In this document: positions 12,318 to 23,702 of the stretch, one piece after another
How positions within the stretch are numbered: the stretch's first letter is position 1
Layout: every line of letters starts with the position of its first letter
Source: Gordionus sp. m RMFG-2023
Lineage: Eukaryota > Nematomorpha > Gordioida > Chordodea > Parachordodidae
Assembly (NCBI RefSeq): GCF_954871325.1
Contig: NC_088775.1
Coordinates: forward strand, 9,091,561 to 9,155,560
Direction of reading: 5' to 3'
Length of the DNA: 64,000 nt
Program-made: the position numbers and the translations under genes
Notes under the pieces: model-generated
The model's database searches: none
What the model was told of the DNA's origin: nothing
What the model saw: only the letters and a program-made list of their open reading frames with translations

Positions 12318-12585
12318 TATTCCTATGATTCATCTTCACTAAAATGTTAATTTAAGATATTTACAAAATATATTACCCATTTTCTTCAAAATAATTTAAA
12401 AAAGTTAAAAAATAACGATCATGACAATTACCACTCTTCTATGATTCACCACCACTGAAATATTGATTTAACATGTTTACAATTTATATTCTTACCCAAT
12501 CTCTTCAAAGAAATTCAAAAAAGTTTCAAAAAAAATTATGACATTTGTTACTCTTCTATGATTCATCTTTACTGAATCTAATCAC
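12318..12585. repeat. Tandem repeat, about 117 bp period, 2.3 copies
   Basis: CTATGATTCA(T/C)C recurs near 12322, 12439 and 12556. Each copy is followed by CACTGAAAT-like sequence, and the first two by a TTTACAA block and a CTTCAAA block. Copies are perhaps 75-80% alike by eye, older than the 11396 duplication. Confidence 0.8.
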
Positions 12586-14557
12586 TGAGAATTAGGTTCC
12601 CATATCTAGTGATAAATGACTTTTTTTATTTTTATAATTATATTATACTATTCACATAAAAATAATCCTAAATATTTATAGAATAAGTTAAATTATAACG
12701 AATATAAGGTTAACAATCATATTGAAAACAATAGAAACATAACAATAATTATGTTATCTTATAACTAATCAAGTTAAAGAGGCAGGTCTAGAAGGAATTG
12801 CAATTATTAAAATAGCAGAAGGAAGAACATGATAATGTAAATTTAAACACTTCAACCATATAAAGTTTCAAATTCCGCAGGGAAAAATATATAGCAAAAT
12901 GCTAATTCACTTAATAAATTTTTTTTAATTCAAATGATGAATCATGTAATTTTTTATATTTATGTAAATCTTCAAAAAAAGTCTATATAGAATAGAATGC
13001 TCCTTTGCCATTGACTGAAAGCTCTCCTAGTGGAGTTCTTGTTTAGTAATGCAAAACATGTTCTTAATGATAAATGTGGGTGTCTAAACTACTTTAATTT
13101 TTTTTTAAATTATTGTTGAAGGATAATTTAGAAAATTATAAATAAATATATAATTTTTAAACAGTATTATATAATTGTAGTGGTTATATACAATTGAAAC
13201 CTTGTAAATGCGAAGTAATATTAGATATTTATCCGTTATTTTACATTTGTGGGGCAAATAAATTTATTTATGATTTAACATCACATACATATTTTCAATT
13301 TTGAAATACTTTTATATACATTATTATCATTTCTATTTTAATTTTAATTAATAAATAATCGGACTTTTGATGTCTCTCACATGTTTAACAATATTAATAA
13401 TTAAGAAGTGTGATTAAAAATATATTTATTCGCAGTTAACCTATATTATTTTACCTTATATATAAAAGGCACTTCAACACCTTTATATATAACTGATAAA
13501 ATAACCTTTTTGCATTTATACTATAACATTTAACAGTTTTAATGAAATATATTCAAAATGGTGCATTTTTATGCATTTAAGAATATAGCATTTAACCTAT
13601 TCGCATTTAAAAGGTTCAACTATAATTGTAAAATTATTGTTGTATTTGTTATATAAAATTACCGTTGTTTACGATAAATTAATGCTATATATTATTTATT
13701 ATAGTTTTACTGTTATTTTACATTATCCATAAATTTTCTTTGGGAATTTATAAAGTATTCAAGATTATAGAAAAAAATTACTCATTGAAAAAATAAATGT
13801 GAAGGCCTTATATATTTAAAGAACTATTATCTTGCTTCATAATTCATTTTTGTAAAAGATATTAATTTGATCCTTTAAAAGGTTAAGCCCCACCCAAAGT
13901 AAATCAAACATTACATTTATATATAAATTGCAAATATCTATATGTATTCCACAATTTTAGAGACAATATACTATTATAATAGTGTATTAATTAAAACTAT
14001 TTCAATCAGCTCCATAAAATAAATTATATAATAGAGCGAGCCCATTGTAAATGGGAGAGAGGGTAAGCTAGTGGTCCTGGGGTGGTAAAAATGTGAAAGT
14101 TTAAGTTAATTAGAAATTTTTAAATACTACCTAATTCATTATAGTTCAAGGTCAAAAGTCTTGCGGTCCTGATCACAAACTCAGATATGCTATAACATAT
14201 TATTTATTGTGTTTTTATTTTATTATTGATTTTATTATGCTTCTGGAAGATATATTAAAAAATTATTCTATAGTTTTCTTTTCAGTAGATATTAATTTTT
14301 TTAACAATTAAAAACTATTATTTATATGAATAATTTTTTATACTTTATAACTTAATTTATAATATTTAAAGCAAATAATTTCTAAATTATTTGAATAAAC
14401 ACTAAAAAAAATATTTATAAATAAACTTGATATTTTCAAAATTCATTGTTATTAACCACTGAATGAGCTATTTTTATATTGGTCAAGGTATAGTATTTTC
14501 TGAAAATATCTCGTATCATATTGCGATTTATCAATAATCAATCCATATATTTTTTAA

Positions 14558-15045
14558 ATGAACGCACCACCAACATTTGAATCTTTTTTACTTTTTGAAG
14601 GGGAAAAAAAGTAATATTAAGTTGAAATAAAGTTTATTATATTTATTTAAAGAATAATATTCTACAAAGATACAAAAGTTCCAAATGCCGCTATTTTTAC
14701 TATCAATAAAGAAGATCACACCTTAGGAAATATATTGAGAATGTAATAATTATTTCAATTAATATTATTTATAATTGCTTTGTTTATTTAAAAGGCAGCT
14801 TCTTAAAGACCCTCAAGTTATATTTGCCGGTTACAAATGCCCCCATCCTCTAGATCACAAGGTAATATTAAGAATTCAAACAACCTCAAATTATACCCCT
14901 TATGATGCTTTTACTAATGCAATTACAGATTTAGTAAGTGAATTATCACTAATGGAAGAAAGATTTAAAGTAATAATTCAATGAAAAATTTAAATAAGTA
15001 ATATTTTAGGAAGCAATCAAAGAAAAACAAGAAGGTTATGAATAG
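14558..15045 (+). CDS. POLR2J: DNA-directed RNA polymerase II subunit RPB11 (117 aa, four exons)
   Basis: Exons 14558-14610, 14653-14742, 14795-14969 and 15010-15045 join in phase to a 117-residue protein, the length of the human subunit. Introns are 42, 52 and 40 nt, all GT...AG. RPB11 heterodimerises with RPB3 as the alpha-like assembly platform of Pol II in the nucleus. The N-terminus [17 protein letters not shown] is almost identical to animal RPB11. Further matches are [13 protein letters not shown] (about residues 35-47), [34 protein letters not shown] and the tail KEKQEGYE. The start is the first ATG of the canonical N-terminus, and the stop directly follows the canonical C-terminus. 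No key residue is missing. It stands alone, with 4.5 kb of gene-free sequence upstream. Confidence 0.97.
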
Positions 15046-17803
15046 ATAATATCATGCTTCATCATTTTGTAATTTTTATCTATATATTGTACATATTATT
15101 TTTAAATCCAAATTTATATGTGAATATTGCAAATATAATATATATTATTAATTGTTATAATGTTTGCATAAATATAATAATAGATTAATAATCTGTTTAA
15201 ATACGTGACTTAAAATATGATAAACACAGAAATATTTTTAAAAAAATTTATTTTCTTTATTAATTAAAAAAAATTACACAAAATATAAATCCTTATGGTA
15301 TAAAATCATAAAAGATTATATGGAATTAAATTTAAACATGAAACAATTTATCATAAATAACTGCAAAAATTTCATAAAGAAGCTTTTCAAAATCAAAGAC
15401 AAATATTTTAAATAAAAAATCTAGGCTTATTTTTATAATGAACTAGTATTTTCCAAACCTTTTCAGGACATAAGGACAAACTAAAATGAAATTGGTATGC
15501 TCAAATTTTTTTTTAGCATGAATTTTACAGCTTTAATTATAAAAAAATTAAATTTAAAATCAGCCTCAACTCACCTTTAAAGTAATTAACTTATACTGCA
15601 TTTCTTGGGCATAGGCTCTTTTTTTGCCCCGCTCTTTTTCTTAAAGCCTATGAATGTCTGTAACCTTTTTCAAAATGTTGCACGTACAAATACGTACGGC
15701 TTGCCCACAAATGTGTAGAGGGCTCCTATTTTTTTAAAACTTTCTCCCAAATTAACTTATGTTCCATTTAGATGGAAATGAGGAATACCTAGCGTAGCTC
15801 TGTTGTTTATTCAATGCCAGAGGGCATATGCACTATATATCATGGATCACGGAATAAAAAAAAATTATTCTGTAATTTTACTTTAGGGAATTGAAACATA
15901 ACTTGGACCTAGCCATGCTAAAGTCTAAAATTAGCCAAAAATTTCTTGTTACTACTATTTTTCTAAACTGGTTAAAATATTATCCATGTTCTGAGTAATT
16001 AATATTATTTCTTAATGCATAAAGAATACTTCCAGAAGTCTGAATTTGCCACATACAGCATAATGCTGCTAAAAAAATAGGCAGTATATTTGTTATTATA
16101 GAATCAATGAAATGTTCAAATAAAAATCAACAGGTTAACAAATAAAATAAAGGAACTCAAAAAAATACAAATATTTAATCAAATAGACAAATCTTGTAAA
16201 GGTTTTTACCTATTTGGTTATCATTTATTCCTATAATAGATTTTTAAAATAATATCTGGACATTGAAATTTTCTATTAAAACATGTCCCAATTAAAATCA
16301 TTTTATTCAAAGCTAGCCTAAGCATATTTTAACATCTTAACTGTAAGTGGCTATTTTGATAATAAGGTGATAAAAAAAACTTGACTAATATCAAAATAAT
16401 GGATCTAATAATGAAAGGGCTGTAGGATAGAAATAGCATGACAAGTATATTAATGAAAGTAATTATAAATGCTTTCATATTATCTCATCAAGAAAATGGA
16501 TAATTTTTTAAAAATTAGGGATAAAATTCTGTATTTTCAATTTCTTATTCAAATTCTGATTTGGAGTTAGTTTAACTTAATGTACACATCATTAAAAAAA
16601 ATTGTTCTTTGATGTAATTTAATTTGTTATAAGCCAAATTAATGGTCAGAGCTTGAACATGAATTGCCTGGAGTTTCAAAAAGAAAGATACCTGTTAAAT
16701 AAAATAGACATCAAATAATTTGCAAATAAAGATTGATAAGTTGGTATATTTACAAATAAAGAGTGTTTTTTAAAATGTGTTAGCATTTTATTTTGTCTCA
16801 TTCCATTTTAAAATCCCAATCCAGCTAAATATGAAGGCTATCATAATTGGCTTTCAATTATCTACAAAACAACTGACCTTTAATATCCATGCCTATGATG
16901 CCTTCTATTCCAAGTCAAACTTAGGAAAAGTGGTTATTGTGGATTGCCAATCACTTATAATTATCCACATTCAGCAGAATATCAGTAAGATAATCCTTCT
17001 AGTCACTATATAAAAATATAATTCCAAAGTTCCTTCAAGACGTTTTTTACCGTCATCCTTTGGTCTTTTCACTGAATGGATAAATAAAAGTGGTTTCTCA
17101 TGCATCTCATAAGTTTAACACCCCCCACCCCCATGTATTAAATTTTACATGATGTAACTTTTCTCAAAATTTGATATCTGATCTATTTATGGTTATTTAT
17201 TTCCAGAGTTTGAAAAATCAAGCTTAAAAAGATGAATTTAATTTTAAATATTTCTCATTTTTTATCTTCAGATTTTGCCGATTGGCAATATGTATTATAG
17301 AATATATTTTCCTAAAATTGTAAATTTATGTAAAAAATGCCAGGAACCTAGTAAATTTTTTTCATATCGATATGAATAACTTGCAAAAGCTCTTTTTTAT
17401 CAAATAATTAGAATTTACTTGCAATAAGTACTACAATTAGTGATTTTTATCTTCATGTAAATGCTTTCAATTTATATTTTTTTAAATGAAAATTTCGAGC
17501 GGCCTAGCTTAGGTCGAAAAAAATTGAATTTAAAGGGCTCTAATACCCCCCCCCCCCTTTATTTTTAATGTTTAAATGAACCTAAATTAGGGTTCAGAAA
17601 TTTAAAAATTTTGAGACCACAGACCAAACAGACCGATAAATGTGTAAACCATCAACCCAAGGTAATTTAGACACTTAGCGGGATCAGCCCTCTTTCAGAA
17701 AATTGGTTTCGATTAAGTTCCTATTATCAAAATTCTTGCTAAATAATTAAAATTCCTGAACCCTTATTCTGGTTCACAACTTAATTTCAAGATTGCTATT
17801 AAG
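15046..17803. other. Intergenic, no gene recognised
   Basis: The first part is probably the POLR2J 3' UTR and flank. A dispersed repeat (15600-15855) lies within. An open frame at 16777-17013 has no conserved motif, lacks an ATG start and no splice-flanked continuation was seen. A 12-base C run lies at 17546. Otherwise AT-rich. Confidence 0.55.
15600..15855. repeat. Dispersed repeat or possible structured RNA family, copy 1
   Basis: This segment shares blocks with 25840-26065 in the same orientation. The core CGTACAAATACGTACGG is followed by CTTGCCCACAAA, GTAGAGGG, and, about 60 bp on, GAATACCTAGCGTAGCTCTG. Inside the core, CGTA and TACG pair around a four-base loop. Identity is confined to blocks while linkers differ, which is the pattern of a structured RNA or an old SINE-like element. 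It matches no RNA class I know. Confidence 0.6.
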
Positions 17804-18904
17804 TAGTGTTGTAAACAAACGCGTTCAAAATGAACGCGTTCGTGAACGAAGTTATTTTTTTTGAAAAAAGGTGATGAACGGCGTTCCTTTTGTTTTGACG
17901 AACTTTGAACGCGAACGCGTTCCTTTTCTTTGATGAACGCGTTCAATTTTACGTTCGTTCAATTTTAAAAACACTTTTTATTTTTATTTATTTGAAAAAT
18001 TAATATTAATCCGCATTATTTTTTAACAAAAAAGTCTTATATTTTTATTTATTTGAAAAATTAATATTTAATCCAATTTTTTAACAAAAAAGTCTTATAC
18101 TTTTTAATCAGCTGTTTTTACTTTTTCCTTTTTCATATTGCAATTAACGTACCATAGTGCTACTGCTAGAGAAGATAAGATTAAAGTTTATTAATTTGAA
18201 TATTTTATATTTTAATTTAATAGATTAGCATTTGCATGGATATAAATATTTCATCATCAGATTCTGAAAATCAAAATTCAATATTAGATGAATTAGAATT
18301 ACCATGGCCCAAATATCAAAAATATTTCACTGTTTTAAAATCAATTCCGAGATATCCTTTTTATTTGACGAGGAAGAAGAGGGCAGATTGGAGGATGATA
18401 ACATAGCTCAATTTTTTGAAACAATGGATAAAACATTAAATGTTTTTAATAAATTCCCCCTTTTAAAAGAATTGTTTATCAAGTAAAACACCGCAATCCC
18501 TTCATCCGCCCCTGTTGAGCGAGTTTTTAGTATAGCTAACGCTGTATTAACTGACAAGCGTTCATGCCTATCAGATGAAAATTTTGAAAAGCAATTATTA
18601 TTAAAAATTAATAAGAAAATTTTTTTATCGCTCTATTATATTGTATTTATAATTATATTATTAAAATAAAACTATTATTTTTTATCATGGCTAATATATT
18701 GTGTTGAAAAATATAAGGCATTTATTTATATTAAATTAAATTGAAAAAAAAATTTATCATAAAATTTTGAACGTATGAACGCGTTCATGAACTTGAACGC
18801 GTTCCTTTTTTTGAATTTGAACGTGAACGTGAACGCGTTCGATTTTTGTCAATGAACGTTGAACGCGAACGCGTTCGATTTTTTTAAAAATGTTTACAGC
18901 ACTA
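17804..18904 (+). mobile_element. hAT DNA transposon, internally reduced, with 8-bp target-site duplication
   Basis: Terminal inverted repeats read TAGTGTTGTAAACA at the left and, inverted, TAGTGCTGTAAACA at the right. The 8-bp flanks CTATTAAG (17796-17803) and CTATTAAA (18905-18912) are a near-perfect target duplication. Both ends are packed with the self-complementary motif GAACGCGTTC, likely transposase-binding sites. Inside, 18430-18620 encodes the end of a hAT transposase, including the dimerisation motif SSAPVERVFS and RSCLSDENFEK. One in-frame stop (at 18484) precedes that motif, and the catalytic part is missing, so this is a non-autonomous derivative of 1.1 kb. Confidence 0.93.
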
Positions 18905-19064
18905 CTATTAAATTACACAATTCTTTCACGATAATTTATATGTATTTATTGATAAAATAATCAATTCCATTTAAATGAAAAATAAAGATTTACTGAATGT
19001 GAATCATATAATTAAGTGATAGTTATAAAGAAAAAATTTCTAAAATGACCTACGATTGATGAAT

Positions 19065-19275
19065 ATATGAAATCCAATAATTAAGCTATATACAATTAAA
19101 ATTTAGGAAAGATAATGGAATATATGGGTCCAAAAATTAAGCAATATAATATTAGATATAAATCACAATAGTAAGCAATATATAAAAGGAATATATGAAT
19201 AAATTCCAAGATCAAGCAATATAAAAATAAGGAATATAATGAATCCCAAAATTAAGCAATATAAAATTAAAGCTT
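19065..19275. repeat. Degenerate tandem repeat, about 45-50 bp unit, four to five copies
   Basis: The phrase (C/A)AA(A/T)AATTAAGCAATATA, preceded by GGAATATATGAAT-like sequence, recurs at about 19080, 19130, 19225 and 19250 with small changes in spacing. This is a minisatellite-like array. Confidence 0.65.
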
Positions 19276-19633
19276 TTTTAATTATAATTGACATAAAATT
19301 AATGATTACGAATCCCAGGATTAAAGCATATTTGTAATTTGTTCCCTAGTAATCAGTTATTGTTCCTATATTTTGAATTATTTTTAGGTAAAATTAATGG
19401 CACACATGTTATGTAATTGCATTATATATATATTTTGAAAAATAAATATTATTTTTTAAACATTATTTTTCACAACTCCTGTCTTTTTATGTTCAAAATT
19501 TATTGATTAAAAATGGTACTTATATGCCATAGAATCTCTGATAAACATAAATTTTCTGGCGAAATTAAACAGATACTCAGTTCAGGTCCAATTTACAGTC
19601 AGTAATCGCAAGAAAAAAATAATTTGAATCCAA

Positions 19634-19976
19634 CAAAAATTCAACCCTTACACTTTAAAATAGTTTTTAAACATCCCTCTTAGTGTAAAGGTAAACTTTT
19701 CCTACCCCCCCCCCCTCCCTCCAACACTTTTCATAGAGGCACTGTTTACAGCTTTAATTATCCAGTTTGAATTCACCGTCAAAATAATCTATGATATCAA
19801 ATTCCATCAAAAATTCAACCCTTACACTTTAAAATATATTTTAAACCCTCATAATGTAAAGGTAAACTTTTCCTACTCCCCCCCCCCTGCAACACTTTCC
19901 CTAGAGGCACTGAATTATCCAGTTTCAATCCGCCGTCAATGAAAAATAATCTATGATATCAAATTCCATATAACCA
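19634..19976. repeat. Tandem duplication, about 174 bp period, containing C runs
   Basis: CAAAAATTCAACCCTTACAC begins each copy (19634 and 19808). Each continues through AAAGGTAAACTTTTCCTAC, a run of 10-11 C, then AACACTTT, TAGAGGCACTG and ATCTATGATATCAAATTCC. Copies differ mostly in the C-run length and small deletions. Confidence 0.85.
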
Positions 19977-20164
19977 AAGAAAACCAATATAGAATGGAAC
20001 ACCAATCTGATGAAAGTGAGTAAAACGACGTCATAAATATACTTAACAAACTTTAAAATTTATCATTTAAAATTTTTAATACTTAAACTTATTACCTATT
20101 ATAAATATTGCTTATAAAGTTTTATTTTTTTGACTTGCAGGTGTTTTGCTACTCGGCTAGATTT

Positions 20165-20330
20165 AAGGTGATTTTTAAAAACGGCTTGAAGATCTTGCTC
20201 TTAGATAGCATAAAGGTTTGGACATTTATTAGCGAAATCTAGAGCAATATTTTTGTGGCGCAAATATTGAATTAGCCGTTTTTAAAAATTGGCTCAAAAC
20301 GTGTGGTTTAACTGCACTACTTGCTGCTTC
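20165..20330. repeat. Fold-back of a coding-like segment
   Basis: TTTTTAAAAACGGCTT at 20172 is inverted as TAGCCGTTTTTAAAAATT at 20274, and CTTGCTCTTAGAT pairs with ATCTAGAGCAAT further in. Read outward, both arms encode AVFKN(H/W)LK-like peptides, so this looks like two short inverted copies of one protein-coding fragment. I do not recognise the family. Confidence 0.5.
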
Positions 20331-22986
20331 GGGAACCCTAGAGTGGAATATTGGGATATAGCTAACACCTTTTGAGATTTTTAAGATTATATTTCTGCAA
20401 AATTATGTAAATTTTTAATTCAACGATTGCCAAAACATATATAGTTGACTGACGATTTAGGATTTCTTAAAGGGTCCTTATTTTAAAAAATTAATTTTCT
20501 CTCCCCCCCCCCCTTTCTGACCCTGACGCCAATTATTAAATATACATTTTTATTAAGTTTATAGTATAATATCTAATTAATTTGATAATTGCATGTTATA
20601 AAAATTATAGACAATTTGGCTTTATTTTTCAACTTTAAAATTATTCTCAAAAAATTGTATTTGATTTTATTATCTTGCAACATTTGATACGAATTAATAT
20701 AAGATTAACAAAAATGTATTACATTTATTTTTAATTTTTATGCAAAATGTCGATTTAAAATATTCGGGTTTAAAATACACAACCTGGCCTGGGTATTTTT
20801 TTAAAAAATTTTTATGCCCGGCTCGGATATTTTAAAAAATTAAAATCCGACCCGAATCTCTGCTTTAGAAATTTGAGTGAGATATGACAGTTTTAAGATG
20901 GAGATGGGATCACATTCAAGCCAGCACTTTAATATTTTCGCCCTACAACTGGGGGTTAATTTAATTTCCTTATTGATTCGTTGTATATCGTCGAATATAA
21001 TTTAAACAAAATTATATATGTTATTTGCGTACCATTTCTATAATCTACACTAAATCGTTTATCTGTTAAAATTTATTTGTTCAAATAATTTGTTAAAATC
21101 ACGATAATCTGTTAAATCCTTATAAATATATTGTATGTACGTTTATAGGCTGTAATTGTGATATTTCCATAGACTAAAATAAATAAATGAAATTGATTAG
21201 AAACTATCTTATATAATATTATATATATAAACTTATCATCCCTGTTTGGAACTCGCTGGCTAAAAGAGAAAATTACATTTTATTACATAGGCTTAACGAT
21301 ATGGAGAAGGAAGCAAAAATTTCCACCATTGACCAGTTTTCCTAAATATAAACTATTTGGAAAAAAATCCCTTTGTAATATGGCAAAGGATCCTCAAAAA
21401 GGAGGCTTTGAATTATCCAATATAGTTTATGAAGAAAAAACCACTCAATTAATGTTGTTAAATTACCTGAAACTATAGTAGATTACTTAACCAAAATTTT
21501 AGCCTTAAAAAATTACTTAAAACATATGAGTTGAGGCTCAACATAGAGATTAAAACCAATTTTAAAAAAATATATAACTAATTTATTTTGGAATTGATAA
21601 AAGTTAAACTATTTAACGAACAACATTACAACCTACCCATCCACCCCCTCCCTCCCCTTATTCCTGAAAATTCTGGAATTATATAGCTATGAATGATATT
21701 CAATTTGGGTTTGAGTCGATCCTTCAAGCAAATGATGATATAAATTATCGAAACTTGTAAAAAATATTTAAATTCATAAATTTATGTGGTGGTCGTTTGC
21801 TTTTTAATTTTATGGATAATTCTGATATGGCTTAAGGAGAAAATAATTGTTTTTAAGTTTTGTTTATATAAAAAGATTGTACTATAATTTACTAAGAAGG
21901 GATGTGAACCCAAATAGGTTTCAGAAATTTTAAACTATAATTAGCGGAAATTTTGATAATAAGAATCTAATTGGAATATTTTCCCTAAATGAGTCTGAAC
22001 ACGCCCCGAGTCCATATTACCCCGGGTTAGAGAGTTTGTTCATAAATCGGTTCCAGCTTGGCTTGTGGTTTTAAAATGTGCAACCAAACAATTCTGAATT
22101 CCTGAACCTTATTTTGGTTCTTCCCTGCCTAAAAGTTAATTTTTTAAAAATATTACTGCCTCCTATATATATTTTTTTAAATATAATGTATCGTGAGAGA
22201 AATTGAGGGTATTTGTTATTTGATCTGGCAGAGTGGGTATATACTAAGAAAAATTGATAATGAATTAAAAATCTATTTACCTATAGATATGGATACAGTG
22301 TTATTATTTGGGGATCCTAAATTATATTGATTTAACACATTGCATTTATTATAATATTTGAACATTCTACTAAATTCTTGGCGTATATGGTTAATAATAA
22401 ATTGGATAATAATAGAATATAACTTACCTATCACAACATCTTTCCTACCATCTATATCATAACGATTTATATTTTAAAAATATTTTTAATTTTATTTTTT
22501 TGAATTCCAAAATGAAGATTCGAAATCTCGATCCCTTATTATAAAAAATTTTTTAAATACATATATACAAAGATATTACCTTTTTTAAAAATATAAAATA
22601 TTTATTCTTACCAAGCTGAAAAGGCATATTAACTCGTTTAACATTAATTTACTTATTCATTCATATTCTCAAATCTCCGAGAAATAAATCATGTGTGTTT
22701 TTTTTGTTCAATTAAAAAACAACTAGGTGGGTTAAAAATGTGATTCGAATATTTTAATTTAAAATATTTTGTTATACAAATTAATAAGGGGAAGATCTGA
22801 ATTTTATTTAATAAGGCTACTTTTTTTTGAAATAATATTATACTTTAACTTGTATAAATTTAGTCATTGCAAAGTTAGAAAAGAAATTATTTAATTGGTC
22901 GTAAAAAAAAATACCAGATTAGTTTTGGCAAACTCGTTGACAAACAAATTAAAAAAATTTGTAACTAATTTCATTGAGCTAGGACG

Positions 22987-23702
22987 AGATATATATGTGA
23001 TATTGGGATATGGAATTCATGAGAATTTGGAATCTTTCAACTTTGAATCAAGTGAAGGTAGTGTTGTTAGAAAGCCCAATTTGGGTGGTAAGATTTTATC
23101 CAAAATAATATTATATAAACCTCAAGATTTGGCAAGTAGAAGCTTAATCTTTATGCCATTCCACGAGCAAAATCACCAAGCTTACATATTATTATTTCGG
23201 TTATAATCTTAATCGGGCTGTTTTTAAAAATCGACCCGAATCTGGATTCTTAAGAAATTTGATTTGACGGGAATTGTATTTCAGGATGTAAATTTCAGAC
23301 ACATTCACCAGAAAACTTTCGAATTTTTCTTAATTTTTAATTAATTTTTATAGATAAATTTTTGATGTAAGTTTTAAAAAAAAACTCATCAAATTATCCT
23401 GAAATTCATAGAAAAGTTACTCTGCAAAACCTGGAATATATTTACCGTCAAAATCAGATCTTTCAAATATAAAATTACGCCTTCAGTAAATGATTTAGAA
23501 TTTAAAAAATTACGAATCCCTATGGATTCCATATCCCAATATCACATTAAACATAATAGGTTAGAATGAATATTTTATATTTTTTTAATAGGAATATATG
23601 GAATAAAAAATATTTATAAAAAATATTCGGAATAAAAGAAAGAATCCCTTTGGAATTCGTAAGCCCAACGAATTCCATATCCCAATATGACATATATATA
23701 GT
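22987..23702. mobile_element. Possible MITE with about 32-bp terminal inverted repeats
   Basis: ATATATGTGATATTGGGATA then TGGAATTC (22987-23018) is inverted at 23670-23702 with about two mismatches. A third copy of the core (ATTCCATATCCCAATAT) lies at 23525-23545. The span between is about 715 bp. A frame at 22895-23206 overlaps the left end and has no recognisable domain. No transposase piece was found, so if mobile it is non-autonomous. Target duplication was not resolved because the flanks are AT repeats. Confidence 0.5.

Larger units (their letters stand above)
10072..14557. other. Gene-poor intergenic stretch with tandem repeats
   Basis: 4.5 kb without a frame or splice-flanked exon I can defend. 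It contains the two tandem repeats listed separately. Near 10450-10600 there are scattered GGTCTCCCGG and CGGGCC motifs set in T/A runs, resembling the MITE-like segment at 42082. The rest is simple AT-rich sequence. Confidence 0.6.
18905..22986. other. Gene-free stretch with tandem repeats and a fold-back
   Basis: No defensible gene. It contains the degenerate repeat at 19065, the 174 bp tandem repeat at 19634, the fold-back at 20165 and C runs at 19705, 19878 and 20503. A block near 20760-20870 with GGCCTGGG, GCCCGGCTCGG and GACCCGAATCTCTG in T/A spacers resembles one end of a hAT-like MITE. Confidence 0.5.

Noticed and set aside
16777-17013. 78-codon plus-strand frame
   Set aside because: No ATG start, no conserved motif, and the minus strand is equally unconvincing.
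22895-23206. 103-codon frame with LGRDIYVILGYGIHENL
   Set aside because: It does not start with ATG, overlaps the terminus of an inverted-repeat element and has no recognisable domain; kept only as context for that element.
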